Source: Streptomyces decoyicus (GTDB taxonomy: Bacteria; Actinomycetota; Actinomycetes; Streptomycetales; Streptomycetaceae). Taken from it: a stretch of DNA of 64,000 bases. The stretch covers positions 1,302,001-1,366,000 of the forward strand of contig NZ_CP082301.1 of assembly GCF_019880305.1 (NCBI RefSeq). The letters run 5' to 3'. The notes beneath the pieces were generated by a model. That model had not been told where the DNA came from. It was given only the letters and a program-made list of their open reading frames with translations, and made no database searches. Below are positions 8,333-20,786 of the stretch, one piece after another; position 1 is the stretch's first letter; every line of letters starts with the position of its first letter. The translations under genes were made by a program, and so were the position numbers.

Positions 8333-9231
8333 CGTACGGAGAAGGTGTGTTGAAGACCCAGGTGGCGCGGGACGGGGCCGACGGCGGCTATGTGCCCTCG
8401 CCCCGGCGGATCGAACGGGAGCGCTTCAAGCGGGCCAGGGCCCGGCGCGCCACCGCCGTCGCCGCGCTGAGCACCCTGGTCACCGCCGTCGTCCTCTACC
8501 TCGTCGTCACCGGCTCCCCCGGCTGGCCGCGTACCCGGGAGACGTTCTTCAGTGCCGAATACGCCCGTAAGGCGCTGCCGAAGGTGCTGGAGGGGCTGCT
8601 GCTGAATCTGCGGCTGCTGGTGGTGTGCGGGGCGGCGGTGCTGGTGCTCGGGCTGCTGCTGGCGGTGGCCCGGACCCTGCGGGGCCCGGTCTTCTTCCCG
8701 CTGCGCGCCCTGGCCACCGCGTACACCGACTTCTTCCGCGGACTGCCGCTGATCATCTGTCTGCTGATGGTGGTCTTCGGGGTGCCGGCCCTGCGGCTTC
8801 AGGGCGTGACCACCGATCCCGTGCTGCTCGGCGGCGCCGCGCTGGTGCTGACGTATGCGGCGTACGTCGCCGAGGTCTTCCGGGCGGGCATCGAATCGGT
8901 GCACCCCTCACAGCGGGCAGCGGCCCGGTCGCTGGGGCTCTCCAGCGGACAGACGCTGCGCTTCGTGGTGCTGCCGCAGGCGGTACGGCGGGTGGTACCG
9001 CCGCTGCTGAACGATCTGGTCTCGCTCCAGAAGGACACCGGGCTGGTGTCCATCGCGGGTGCGGTGGACGCGGTCTACGCGGCGCAGATCATCGCCGGCA
9101 AGGACTTCAACTTCACGCCGTACGTCGTGGCCGGGCTCGTCTTCGTGGCGCTGACGATCCCCATGACGCGGTGCACGGACTGGGTCACGGCCCGCATGGA
9201 CCGCAGGCGCGCCCAGGGAGGACTCGTATGA
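8329..9231 (+). CDS. Amino-acid ABC transporter permease (His/Glu/Gln type)
   Basis: A permease of about 300 residues with a basic cytosolic N-terminal tail of some 40 residues followed by about six membrane segments. The EAA loop that contacts the ATPase is seen in AARSLGLSSGQTLRFVVLPQAVRRVVPPL. The GTG at 8329 forms GTGA with the upstream stop. Alternatives at 8347 or 8350 would follow GGAGAAGG more closely and shorten the tail by six or seven residues. It ends in an ATGA overlap with the ATPase gene. One permease protein suggests a homodimeric channel. Confidence 0.92.
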   Translation: MTYGEGVLKTQVARDGADGGYVPSPRRIERERFKRARARRATAVAALSTLVTAVVLYLVVTGSPGWPRTRETFFSAEYARKALPKVLEGLLLNLRLLVVCGAAVLVLGLLLAVARTLRGPVFFPLRALATAYTDFFRGLPLIICLLMVVFGVPALRLQGVTTDPVLLGGAALVLTYAAYVAEVFRAGIESVHPSQRAAARSLGLSSGQTLRFVVLPQAVRRVVPPLLNDLVSLQKDTGLVSIAGAVDAVYAAQIIAGKDFNFTPYVVAGLVFVALTIPMTRCTDWVTARMDRRRAQGGLV

Positions 9232-10040
9232 GCACGACGGACGACACCGCGCGACCGGCCGACGAGACCGTCGGGAAGGCGGCGCCCGGCGACGGCCCGG
9301 TGCTGCGGCTGGAGTCCGTGCGCAAGACGTACGGACGCGGCACGGTCGTCCTGCGGGATGTGGATCTGGCGGTCCCGCCGCACACCGTGACCACCTTGAT
9401 CGGCGCCTCCGGGTCGGGCAAGTCCACGCTGCTGCGCTGCGCGAACCTGCTGGAGGAGATCGACGACGGCGCGATCTTCCTGGACGGCGCGGAGATCACC
9501 GATCCGCGGGCCGACGTGGACGCGGTGCGCCGCCGGATCGGGGTGGTCTTCCAGGCCTACAACCTCTTCCCGCACATGACCGTGCTGGACAACATCACGC
9601 TGGCGCCCCGCCGGGTGCACGGGGTACCGCGCGCCGAGGCCGAGGCACGGGCCCGCGAGCTGCTGGAGCGGCTCGGGCTCGGCGGGCGGGCCGGGGAGTA
9701 TCCCGACCGGCTCAGCGGCGGCCAGCAGCAGCGGGTCGCGATCGTCCGCGCGCTGGCCGGGCGGCCCCGGCTGCTGCTGCTCGACGAGATCACCGCGGCG
9801 CTCGACCCGGAGCTGGTCGGCGAGGTGCTCGGCGTGGTCCGCGACCTCAAGGAGGACGGCATGACCATGGTCATCGCCACCCATGAGATGGGCTTCGCGC
9901 GGGAGGTCGCCGACCAGGTGTGCTTCCTGGACGGCGGGGTGGTGCTGGAGCGCGGCACGCCCGAGCAGGTCTTCGGCGATCCGCAGCACGACCGTACGCG
10001 GCAGTTCCTCCAGCGGATCATCCAGGCGGGACGGCTGTGA
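9228..10040 (+). CDS. Amino-acid ABC transporter ATP-binding protein (GlnQ-like)
   Basis: A 270-residue ABC ATPase that drives the importer encoded just upstream. Walker A is GASGSGKST, the signature is LSGGQQQR, Walker B is LLLLDEI, and the switch histidine is in ATHEMGFA. The residue after the catalytic Glu of Walker B is Ile where Pro is common; this is tolerated in the family. An extension of about 28 residues precedes the first strand (LRLESVRKTYG). Translation is coupled to the permease by ATGA, and a terminator hairpin follows the stop. Confidence 0.95.
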   Translation: MSTTDDTARPADETVGKAAPGDGPVLRLESVRKTYGRGTVVLRDVDLAVPPHTVTTLIGASGSGKSTLLRCANLLEEIDDGAIFLDGAEITDPRADVDAVRRRIGVVFQAYNLFPHMTVLDNITLAPRRVHGVPRAEAEARARELLERLGLGGRAGEYPDRLSGGQQQRVAIVRALAGRPRLLLLDEITAALDPELVGEVLGVVRDLKEDGMTMVIATHEMGFAREVADQVCFLDGGVVLERGTPEQVFGDPQHDRTRQFLQRIIQAGRL

Positions 10041-10044
10041 GCGC

Positions 10045-10072
10045 CGGCCGGGCCCATCCGTGGGCCCGGCCG
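10045..10072 (+). terminator. Hairpin terminator after amino-acid ABC operon
   Basis: A perfect 12-bp stem (10045-10056 with 10061-10072) around a TCCG loop, beginning 5 bases after the ATPase stop and ahead of the convergent GNAT gene. Confidence 0.7.
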
Positions 10073-10107
10073 CCGAACCCCCGTCCGCCGGCCCAGGGGG
10101 TGTCTCC

Positions 10108-10641
10108 CTAGCCGAGCGGCTTCACCAGCAGCTCGAACTCCAGGTCGGCGCGCTGTGGAATGCCGAACCGCTCATCGCCGTACGGGAACGGGGTGAGCTG
10201 CCCGGTACGCCGGTAGCCACGGCGCTCGTACCAGGCGATCAGCTCAGAGCGCTGCCGGATGACCGTCATCCGCATCTCGCGGGCGCCCCAGATCTCCTGG
10301 GCGGTCCGCTCGGCCTCCGCGATGATCACCTTGCCCAGGCCGCCGCCCTGGAGCTCCGGACGGACCGCGAACATGCCGAAGTACGCATGGTCCCCGCGGT
10401 GTTCGAGCTGGCAGCAGGCGATCAGCGCGCCCTCCCGCTCGGCGACCAGCAGCCGGCCGCTCTCGCCCCGCACCACGGCGGCGACGCCCTCGGGATCAGT
10501 GCGCTGTCCCTCCAGCAGGTCCGCCTCCGTCGTCCAGCCGGCCCGGCTCGCGTCCCCGCGGTAGGCCGACTCGATGAGTTCGACGAGCCCGGGGACGTCG
10601 GTGTCGTGGGCGGTACGGAAGGTCAGCTCGCTGGTGGGCAT
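10108..10641 (-). CDS. GNAT family N-acetyltransferase
   Basis: A 177-residue acetyltransferase of the GNAT superfamily. The acetyl-CoA binding motif A is seen as MFAVRPELQGGGLGKVIIAEAER (V-R-P-x-x-Q-x-x-G-x-G) near residues 93-115. The substrate is unknown. It converges on the ABC importer operon and stands alone. The N-terminal FRTAHDTDVPGLVELIESAYRG is a typical first beta-alpha unit, which supports the ATG at 10641. Confidence 0.9.
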   Translation of the reverse strand: MPTSELTFRTAHDTDVPGLVELIESAYRGDASRAGWTTEADLLEGQRTDPEGVAAVVRGESGRLLVAEREGALIACCQLEHRGDHAYFGMFAVRPELQGGGLGKVIIAEAERTAQEIWGAREMRMTVIRQRSELIAWYERRGYRRTGQLTPFPYGDERFGIPQRADLEFELLVKPLG

Positions 10642-10781
10642 GGTGCGCGGGGTCCTCTCGGTGCCGGACGAAGGGCTGAAAGGAGGCTAACAAGCGGTAT
10701 GGGCGTCGTGTCAGGGCCTTTCGGCACGGCATTCCGGCCCGGCCTTCCGGCGGCGCGGAGCCGGCCGCGTAGGGTCCTGCC

Positions 10782-11168
10782 ATGGTGCACGTACTGAGCA
10801 GCAGGGTGCTGTTGCGGCCGTCCGACCCCGAGCGGTCGCGGGCGTTCTACGGCAAGGCGCTGGGTCTGGAGATCTACCGGGAATTCGGTACGGGACCCGA
10901 GCGCGGCACGGTCTACTTCCTCGGCGGCGGCTTCCTGGAAGTCTCCGGCCGGGCCACCTCGCCGGCCACGGAGACCCTCCAGCTGTGGCTCCAGGTGGCG
11001 GACGCGGCAGCGGCACACCAGGAGCTGCTGGCACACGGGGTGGAGGTGCTGCGGCCGCCCGTACAGGAGCCGTGGGGGCTCATCGAGATGTGGATCGCCG
11101 ACCCGGACGGCCACCGGATCGTGCTGACGCAGGTCCCGGCGGACCATCCCCTGCGCTACCGGCCCTGA
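10782..11168 (+). CDS. VOC family protein (glyoxalase/bleomycin-resistance fold)
   Basis: A 128-residue vicinal-oxygen-chelate protein made of two beta-alpha-beta-beta-beta units. Pointers are the RPSDPERSRAFYGKALGLE start and the VQEPWGLIEMWIADPDGHRIVLTQ C-terminal unit, with candidate metal-ligand Glu/His residues. VOC proteins range from metalloenzymes to drug-binding proteins, and this one cannot be placed further. It is a single gene after the GNAT gene on the other strand. Confidence 0.85.
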   Translation: MVHVLSSRVLLRPSDPERSRAFYGKALGLEIYREFGTGPERGTVYFLGGGFLEVSGRATSPATETLQLWLQVADAAAAHQELLAHGVEVLRPPVQEPWGLIEMWIADPDGHRIVLTQVPADHPLRYRP

Positions 11169-11405
11169 GGGCCCCTTCGCCCGTACAGCCGCTGCTCCCC
11201 TCGGGCGACCGACGGGGACGCCGGTCCGGCGCCTCCGGCGCCCCCGTCACCCACCGGGCCGCGGCACTCGCCCACGGCCGCGTCCGCTGTTCCGGCGTAC
11301 CGTCCGCGCTCCCCCTCCGTGCGTCCGTGCGCTCCCGTGTGACGGGCACCGGCCGGGCATTCTGCCCCCGATCGGTACGGCAGGCGGTACTCGGGGAGGT
11401 GCGGC

Positions 11406-12053
11406 GTGCACGAACCACCGTTGGTCGGCTGGCTGCTGGTGCTGCTGTGTGCCGCGGCCGGTGTGTACTGCCTCGGCCGGGCGCGTACCGGCCGGGCCGG
11501 AGACCGGGAGGATGCCCGCGGTGAGGGGCTGATGGCGCTGGGCATGGCGGCGATGGCGCTGCCCGCGTCCGCCGTGACACCGCCGGCGTGGTCGCCCTGG
11601 CTGTTCACCGCGCTCTTCGGGGCGGCCGGCGTCTGGGCGCTGGTACGGCGGCATCTGCATCACGCGGTGGGCACGTTCGCCATGGCGTACATGGCGCTGG
11701 CGATGGCCGTGCCGTCGGCGCACATGAACCCGACGGGTGGGGTGGCGGTGGGTGCGGTGGGGCCGACGAGCTCGACGGGTCCGATGAGTCCCACGAGTTC
11801 GGTGGGTTCGGTGAGTGCGATGGAGCACGGCGCGCCCGGTGGAGTGCCGCTGCTGACGGGCCTGTTGCTCGCCTACTTCACGGTGTATGTGATCGCCGCC
11901 GGGATCCGGCTGGTGCCGGGCGTACGGGCGGCGGAGTCCGTGCCGGAAGGGGCGGGAGCGGAGGCGCCGGGGGACGCCGGGCCGGCCGGGGTGCTGCGGG
12001 CCTGCCGGGTGGCGATGGGCATCGGCATGCTGGCGATGCTGCTGACGGTGTGA
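11406..12053 (+). CDS. DUF5134 family integral membrane protein
   Basis: A 215-residue membrane protein that fits DUF5134, a Streptomyces/actinobacterial family without assigned function. It shows about five or six hydrophobic segments (roughly residues 6-23, 41-55, 64-79, 86-101, 146-166 and 197-213) and a flexible Gly/Ser/Thr-rich loop near residues 106-140. Many Met and His residues in the helices (for example RHLHHAVGTFAMAYMALAM) hint at metal handling, which is only an inference. The GTG start is supported by GGGGAGG 7 bases upstream. Confidence 0.72.
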   Translation: MHEPPLVGWLLVLLCAAAGVYCLGRARTGRAGDREDARGEGLMALGMAAMALPASAVTPPAWSPWLFTALFGAAGVWALVRRHLHHAVGTFAMAYMALAMAVPSAHMNPTGGVAVGAVGPTSSTGPMSPTSSVGSVSAMEHGAPGGVPLLTGLLLAYFTVYVIAAGIRLVPGVRAAESVPEGAGAEAPGDAGPAGVLRACRVAMGIGMLAMLLTV

Positions 12054-12192
12054 GCTGCGGCGATGCCGTTGTGTACGGTTTCGCGCCCTCGGCACGCAGG
12101 GGCGGCGGTGCACCACTGTGGCGTGGGTGGCATGCGTCACATCCGATGCCGGGCCGTACCAACGAGTAGTGGTGCGCTCATAGGCTGACGCC

Positions 12193-13128
12193 ATGATGGT
12201 CCCTCTCGCGCTGATGATTCTCGGCGTGCTGGCCGCGGCAATGGCGCCACGGCTGATGGCCCGTTCCGACTGGCCCGACCGTGAACCGGTGCTCGCCCTG
12301 TGGGTGTGGCAGTGCGTGGTGGCCGGTGTCCTGCTGTGCTGTGTGCTCGCGATGTCGCTGAGCGCGGCCGCCACCTGGGAGGCCGTCCGCAGTCCGGTGT
12401 TCGGCTTCGCCCCCCGGGTGGTCGTCGAGGCGTATGCGCTCCAGGGATACGGGCCGTGGGCCGGGGTGCTGGCCCTTCTGCTGGCCGGCGGCGGCGCCTG
12501 GACGGCCCTCACACTGACCCGCGAGGTACGGGCGGCGCGCGCCCGGCGTCGGCAGCGCCGCGCCGAACTTCTGCTCCGCTCACCGCTGCTGCCCGGCGAG
12601 GAGCCCCTCGGGGAGCGCCTGGTCGTCCTGGAGGGCGACCGCCCGGAGGCCTGGTGGCTCCAGCACTCCTCGCCCCAACTGGTCATCACCACCTCGGCGT
12701 TGCGACGGCTGAAGGGACGTCAGCTCGATGCGCTGATCGCCCACGAGCAGGGCCACGCGCGGGCCCGGCACGATCTTCTGCTGTACAGCGCCTCGGCGCT
12801 GGCCGTCGGCTTTCCGCAGGTCCCGGTCTTCGCCGCGTTCCGCGATCAGGTGCACCGGCTGGTCGAGCTGGCCGCCGACGACGTGGCCTCGCGCCGCTTC
12901 GGCCGGCTGACGATCGCCCTGGCACTGGTCGAACTCAACGAGGACCGCGGAGTGTTCGGCCCCTGCCCGTCCCAACTCGCCCAGGTGCCCCAGCGGGTGG
13001 ACCGGCTGCTGGCCCCCGCCCCCCGCTTCACCCCCGGCCGCCGGCTGCGGATGACGGCGGTGGCGGCGCTGGTACCGGCCGTTCCGTTGCTGGTCACCTT
13101 CATTCCGGGGCTGAGGGCACTGACGTAG
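12193..13128 (+). CDS. M56 family metallopeptidase (BlaR1/MecR1-type membrane peptidase)
   Basis: A 311-residue membrane-embedded zinc protease. Three N-terminal membrane segments precede a cytosolic domain with the HExxH zinc motif in ALIAHEQGHARARHD at about residue 184. A downstream ELAADDVASRR supplies the third ligand region, and one more hydrophobic segment closes the protein. M56 peptidases such as BlaR1 sense antibiotics and cleave a repressor, but no sensor domain or BlaI-like repressor gene is adjacent here, so the signal is unknown. This stand-alone form is common in Streptomyces. Confidence 0.88.
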   Translation: MMVPLALMILGVLAAAMAPRLMARSDWPDREPVLALWVWQCVVAGVLLCCVLAMSLSAAATWEAVRSPVFGFAPRVVVEAYALQGYGPWAGVLALLLAGGGAWTALTLTREVRAARARRRQRRAELLLRSPLLPGEEPLGERLVVLEGDRPEAWWLQHSSPQLVITTSALRRLKGRQLDALIAHEQGHARARHDLLLYSASALAVGFPQVPVFAAFRDQVHRLVELAADDVASRRFGRLTIALALVELNEDRGVFGPCPSQLAQVPQRVDRLLAPAPRFTPGRRLRMTAVAALVPAVPLLVTFIPGLRALT

Positions 13129-13176
13129 GGCGCGGCGCCCTCGCCCGGGACACCCGGTATCGGCGAGTATCGTGGT

Positions 13177-13917
13177 ATGCCATCGACGCCGCTCCCCACC
13201 ACCCGCACCAGCGCCGTGGACGCCGACCGCCACCGGGCATCCGCCCCTCTTCTCCCCGCCCTCCCCTGCACCCTGCTGTGCACGCTCCTCTTCGGTCTGC
13301 TGCTCACCCTCGTCGCGGCGCGCTGGGGCCCCTTGCTGTCCCTGGACACGGCCCTCTCCGGTGCACTGCACCGGACGGCCGTCGCCGCGCCCGGCTGGAC
13401 CCGTGTCAACCGGGTGCTCTCGGACTGGGTGTGGGACCCGTGGACGATGCGCGTGCTGCTCGCGGCGGCGGTCGTGGTGCTCGTACGGCGTGGTGAACGG
13501 CGGCTCGCCGTCTGGGTGGTGGCCACCGCGCTCGTCGGTACGGTGCTGCAGCAGGCGGTGAAGGCCCTGGTCGGCAGGGAGCGCCCCGCCTGGCCGGATC
13601 CGGTGGCCTCCGCAAGCTACTCGGCGTTCCCTTCCGGGCATGCGCTGACCGCGCTGGTCGCGGGCGTCCTGGTCCTCTGGCTGCTGCGACTGGCCGGGGC
13701 GCGCCCGCTGTGGCGGTGGACGGCCCGGCTGGTGATCGCGGTCTCGGTCGTCGGTGTCGGCTTCACCCGGGTGTACCTGGGCGTGCACTGGCCCTCGGAT
13801 GTCGTCGCCGGCTGGCTGTTGGGCGGGGCCCTGGTGACCGGGTCGGCGGCGGCGTACACCGCGTACGCGTCCCGGCTGGATCCCGGTGCCGCAGAGCGGG
13901 CAGGATGGCGGTCATGA
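13177..13917 (+). CDS. PAP2 superfamily membrane phosphatase
   Basis: A 246-residue lipid-phosphate phosphatase of the PAP2 family with six membrane segments. All three signature motifs are present: KALVGRERP (KxxxxxxRP), FPSGHAL (PSGH), and TRVYLGVHWPSD (SRxxxxxHxxxD with Thr in the first position). It is expected to dephosphorylate phosphatidate, undecaprenyl diphosphate or a similar lipid on the outer membrane face. It overlaps the HAD gene by ATGA, so the two are probably co-translated. Confidence 0.92.
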   Translation: MPSTPLPTTRTSAVDADRHRASAPLLPALPCTLLCTLLFGLLLTLVAARWGPLLSLDTALSGALHRTAVAAPGWTRVNRVLSDWVWDPWTMRVLLAAAVVVLVRRGERRLAVWVVATALVGTVLQQAVKALVGRERPAWPDPVASASYSAFPSGHALTALVAGVLVLWLLRLAGARPLWRWTARLVIAVSVVGVGFTRVYLGVHWPSDVVAGWLLGGALVTGSAAAYTAYASRLDPGAAERAGWRS

Positions 13918-14612
13918 GGGTGATCAAGGGTGTGCTGTTCGACTTCTCCGGAACCCTGCTGCGTGTCGAGTCCGCCGAGTCATGGCTGCGCGCGGCGCTG
14001 ACCGCGACCGGTACGGCCATGGACGAGGCCGAGATCGGCCGCTCGGCGGCCGCACTGGAAAAGGCCGGCGCGCTGCCCGGCGGTTCCTCGCCCGTCGAGA
14101 TCCCCGCCGACCTGGCCGGCCTGTGGGAGATACGCGACCGCGACGCCCGCCACCACCGCGCGCTGTACACCGGTCTGGGCCGCCAAGTCCCCCTGCCCGA
14201 ACCAAAGTTGTACGACGCGCTCTACGAACGCTCCAGGACGGCGGAGGCCTGGCAGCCCTACCCCGACGCCGCCGAGGTGCTGGACCGGCTGCACCGGCGC
14301 GGCATCCGTATCGGGGTACTGAGCAACATCGGCTGGGATCTGCGACCGGTACTGCGCGCCCACGGCCTGGAGCGCTATGTGGACATCTGTGTGCTGTCCT
14401 ACGAGCACGGCCTCCAGAAGCCGGATCCGCAGCTCTTCGTCCTCGCCTGCCGGGAGTTGGGGCTCGACCCGGCCGCCGTCCTGATGGTGGGCGACGACCG
14501 CACGGCGGACGGCGGCGCCACGGCGGTGGGCTGCTCCTTCCTGCCCGTGGACCATCTGCCGGTGGACCGGCGCCCGGCCGGGCTGCGGCCGGTGCTGGAC
14601 CTCGTGGGCTGA
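13914..14612 (+). CDS. HAD superfamily hydrolase
   Basis: A 232-residue haloacid-dehalogenase-type hydrolase. Motif I is FDFSGTL, with the nucleophile Asp but Phe-Ser where many have Leu-Asp-Gly. Motif II is the Ser in GVLSNIGWD, the motif III Lys is in LQKPDPQLF, and motif IV is VGDDRTAD. It may be a phosphatase; the substrate is not predictable. The ATG at 13914 overlaps the PAP2 stop; an ATG at 13905 would add three residues. Being next to a lipid phosphatase does not fix a pathway. Confidence 0.88.
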   Translation: MRVIKGVLFDFSGTLLRVESAESWLRAALTATGTAMDEAEIGRSAAALEKAGALPGGSSPVEIPADLAGLWEIRDRDARHHRALYTGLGRQVPLPEPKLYDALYERSRTAEAWQPYPDAAEVLDRLHRRGIRIGVLSNIGWDLRPVLRAHGLERYVDICVLSYEHGLQKPDPQLFVLACRELGLDPAAVLMVGDDRTADGGATAVGCSFLPVDHLPVDRRPAGLRPVLDLVG

Positions 14613-14620
14613 GGAGTCCG

Positions 14621-14640
14621 GGCGCGGGTCGGACCGCGCC
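14621..14640. terminator. Short hairpin between convergent HAD and VOC genes
   Basis: Seven-base GC arms (14621-14627 and 14634-14640) with a six-base loop stand 8 bases after the HAD stop and 4 bases before the end of the convergent VOC gene. The stem is short, so the confidence is modest. Confidence 0.4.
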
Positions 14641-14643
14641 GGG

Positions 14644-15042
14644 TCAGACCGCGCCGCGCAGCTCCAGCCACTGCTGGAGCTCGACGAGGTTTCCGTCGGG
14701 GTCCTTGAGGTGGGCGACCCGCATCCGGTCCGTCATCGGGGCCGGGCCGTTTACCAGGACGGCGCCGCGCCCGGTGAGCTGCGCGCAGTAGCCGTCGAGG
14801 TCGTCGACCCGCAGGACGACCAGGGACCGGTATCCGTCCGGCGCCGTCCCCAGCTCGCCGAGGACCTCGGCCATCCGGTCGCGCTCCTGTAGTGCGATGC
14901 CCGCCGAGCCGCTGTCGCAGCTGAACTTGGCATACGGACCGTCCGGGGCCTCGAACTGCGGCTGGAGCCCCAGCACGTCCTGGTAGAAGCGGTAGCAGCC
15001 GCGGAAGTCCGTGACGAGCAGGCGGACTTGGGCGAGTTCCAT
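14644..15042 (-). CDS. VOC family protein (glyoxalase/bleomycin-resistance fold)
   Basis: A 132-residue VOC protein, distinct from the one at 10782. The paired units begin MELAQVRLLVTDFRGCYRFYQDVLGL and end MRVAHLKDPDGNLVELQQW, the usual frame of this fold, with the final Glu as a likely metal ligand. The function is not assignable. It converges on the HAD gene. Confidence 0.87.
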   Translation of the reverse strand: MELAQVRLLVTDFRGCYRFYQDVLGLQPQFEAPDGPYAKFSCDSGSAGIALQERDRMAEVLGELGTAPDGYRSLVVLRVDDLDGYCAQLTGRGAVLVNGPAPMTDRMRVAHLKDPDGNLVELQQWLELRGAV

Positions 15043-15070
15043 CGATACCCCCGTGAGGTCAGCAGTGCGG

Positions 15071-15259
15071 CTACAGGCCGACGCTACCCCTCACGGGGCT
15101 CCGCCCCTCCCCCAGCCCCGCCGCCCACTGCCGCAGCGTCGCGAAGTCGTCCGCGAGCAGCCCCTTGGCCGGATCGAGGCGGTGCGGGAGCGCATGGCCC
15201 TGGTGGTGGCGGGCGATCCAGGCGTGGTCGCGGGGGCAACGTGGGTTCCACGGCGTCAT
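15071..15259 (-). CDS. Possible small protein, 62 residues
   Basis: An open frame from ATG 15259 encodes a Trp/His/Arg-rich 62-residue peptide (MTPWNPRCPRDHAWIARHHQ... ending in SVGL). I do not recognise it. The clustering of Trp, His and Pro looks less random than in shadow frames, so it may be a small gene or the broken tail of a longer one. No good ribosome-binding site is seen. The rest of 15043-15447 holds only the isocitrate dehydrogenase terminator. Confidence 0.25.
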   Translation of the reverse strand: MTPWNPRCPRDHAWIARHHQGHALPHRLDPAKGLLADDFATLRQWAAGLGEGRSPVRGSVGL

Positions 15260-15391
15260 GATGCCGCGCGCGGCTTCGGAGCAACCGCTTCCGACCGGCG
15301 GACATCGCGGACGGAGTGCCGGGCCCGCCTCGGCACCCCCGCCGCGGGGCACGGGCAGCGGTACGGACCGCCACTGTCCGCGAAAACGGAA

Positions 15392-15424
15392 CCGCCCCGG
15401 CCGGCAGGGCGCCGGCCGGGGCGG
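15392..15424 (-). terminator. Terminator downstream of isocitrate dehydrogenase
   Basis: A perfect 13-bp GC stem (15392-15404 with 15412-15424) and a 7-base loop, located 24 bases beyond the icd stop on the minus strand. Confidence 0.8.
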
Positions 15425-15447
15425 AAGGGCCTTCCGCGGCTATCGCA

Positions 15448-19116
<3,669 letters not shown>

Positions 19117-19665
19117 TCAGCGGACCTTCGTCCACTCCTTGCAGCCGTTGGTCTCGAACGTCTCCCCCTTGTTGACGGTGACACGGGCCGGGCCCTGGGG
19201 GGTGCCGTTGGCGATGATGCTGTCGATCTCCCCGCTGGAGTCCTTGGCGCGCGCCCAGTAGCACAGCGGGACATCGGACGCGGCGGGGCCGCCGGTCTTG
19301 TAGGTGCCGGCGGCGATGTCCTCCCCCACGAGGTAGCTGCCCTGGCCGACCGTGGCGTCCGGAGCCGCGGGCGCCTCCGCCCTCTCCACGGGCTTCGCGC
19401 CGCTCTTCGGGTTCTTCGCCCTGGCCTTGGCCGTCTTGGCGGTGACGGTGACCGTGACAGTGGGGGCGGGCTTCGCCTCGGTCTTCTTGCCGCCGTCTTT
19501 GCCGCTTCCGACCGCGGCCCCGAGCCCGAAGACGATGCCCGCGCAGACCACACCCACTGCGATCTTGAGTGCGGCGTGGTTCTTCTTCGGCGGCTCGGTG
19601 ACCTGCGGCGGTGCGAACGGACGGGGCGGCTGACCGGACGGGGCGGGCTGCGGCGAGTGCGACAT
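19117..19665 (-). CDS. Single-pass envelope protein with exported C-terminal domain
   Basis: A 182-residue protein with a Pro-rich cytosolic N-terminal tail (about 30 residues), one membrane segment (ALKIAVGVVCAGIVFGLGAAVG, about residues 32-53), a Lys/Thr/Ala-rich linker and an exported domain. The domain contains GSYLVGEDIAAGTYKTGG, a pattern I know from many actinobacterial lipoprotein-like domains, and two Cys that may pair (CYWAR and GCKEW). Function unknown. The ATG at 19665 follows GGGGGAT; an earlier ATG at 19683 is less likely. It resembles the two next genes in architecture. Confidence 0.75.
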   Translation of the reverse strand: MSHSPQPAPSGQPPRPFAPPQVTEPPKKNHAALKIAVGVVCAGIVFGLGAAVGSGKDGGKKTEAKPAPTVTVTVTAKTAKARAKNPKSGAKPVERAEAPAAPDATVGQGSYLVGEDIAAGTYKTGGPAASDVPLCYWARAKDSSGEIDSIIANGTPQGPARVTVNKGETFETNGCKEWTKVR

Positions 19666-19793
19666 GAACGATCCCCCTGACATCTGTGATGGTGTGGTGA
19701 TGACCGCCCAACGCCGTTGAAGGTTGTACGGCTATGTGCCGTCGCGTGCCGCGGCACCCGTTATTTCCCGTCGGTCCCGTGCCGGGCGGTTGG

Positions 19794-20591
19794 TCAGGCC
19801 GGAAGGCTCCTCAGCCAGACGGCGACGCCGTGGTGATGGCTGCATGTGCCCCGCCGGTGCGCGCTGTAGCTGTACGTCCCGTCGTTGCATCGCGCAGAGG
19901 CGCCTGCCGGGGCCTGCGGCTGCTCGTCGCCACCGCTCGCGGAACCGCCGCCGCCCCCGGAGCCCGTCCCTCCGGAGGAGCTGGAACTCCCGGAGGAACT
20001 GGAACCCCCGGAGGAGCCGCTGCCGGCCGCACCCGAACCCCCGGAGGAGTCGCCCTCGTCCACGTCCGAACCGCCGGAGGTGGCGGAACTGCCGGTCCCG
20101 GTGGGTTCGTCCGTGGGCTCGGGCGCGTCGCCGCCGCCCGTGGCCGCTGCCGCATCAGGATCGTCGCAGCTCTCATCGGCCTTCACGACGCCGAACGTCA
20201 GGGTTTTGGTGTCTTGCATGACGGACCCGGCGGCCGGCTCCTGTTCGCAGACCTGCCAACTCCGGTCCGATACCTGCATGCGTTCCCGCAGGGACAGATC
20301 CCGGCTCTTGAGCTGGTAGATGCCCGCACGCTGTGCCGCGTCCTGCGCTTCTTGCAGGTTCTGGCCGGTGTAGTCGGGCACCGTGATGGTGTCGCCCTGG
20401 CTGCCGGATGCGTCGGACTCGCCGTCGGAGGCATCGGAGACGGATGTAGTGGCGGACGACTTCGTCTCGTCGTCGCCGTCCATCAGGTTGACGCACCCGC
20501 CGACGCGCAGCACGAAGGCGGCAATGACCGCGCAGCCGAGCCTGGCGTTCTTCTTGCCCTCCGGCGACGTCGACGCCTGGTTTCCCGTCAT
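19794..20591 (-). CDS. Membrane-anchored protein with PASTA-like and DUF3761-like domains
   Basis: A 265-residue exported protein. After a short N terminus comes one hydrophobic segment (LGCAVIAAFVLRVGGCV). An exported PASTA-like repeat follows (ITVPDYTGQNLQEAQDAAQRAGI, about residues 67-89, and the rest of the fold to about 135). A long Ser/Gly-rich linker (about 150-220) leads to a small Cys/His-rich C-terminal module, CNDGTYSYSAHRRGTCSHHHG, which looks like DUF3761. PASTA domains bind peptidoglycan or beta-lactams in Ser/Thr kinases and penicillin-binding proteins, but no kinase domain is present. The start ATG at 20591 follows AGGGGG. Confidence 0.75.
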   Translation of the reverse strand: MTGNQASTSPEGKKNARLGCAVIAAFVLRVGGCVNLMDGDDETKSSATTSVSDASDGESDASGSQGDTITVPDYTGQNLQEAQDAAQRAGIYQLKSRDLSLRERMQVSDRSWQVCEQEPAAGSVMQDTKTLTFGVVKADESCDDPDAAAATGGGDAPEPTDEPTGTGSSATSGGSDVDEGDSSGGSGAAGSGSSGGSSSSGSSSSSGGTGSGGGGGSASGGDEQPQAPAGASARCNDGTYSYSAHRRGTCSHHHGVAVWLRSLPA

Positions 20592-20786
20592 ATGGCCCCC
20601 TGCCTTGCGACTGCACACTCCGCTGCGTGCATGGCCCTGCCCACGGTCGCGAGCCGCCGCCCGGCTGAAACCGGAGAGACAAGTGGTGTGAGCGTGAAGC
20701 GAGGTGAGCGCGGAGCCGAGCTCCTGCCGGAGGGCGAGGCCCCGCCGCTCCTCGGACGCGACGGAGCCCCTACCGCTTCAGGCCGG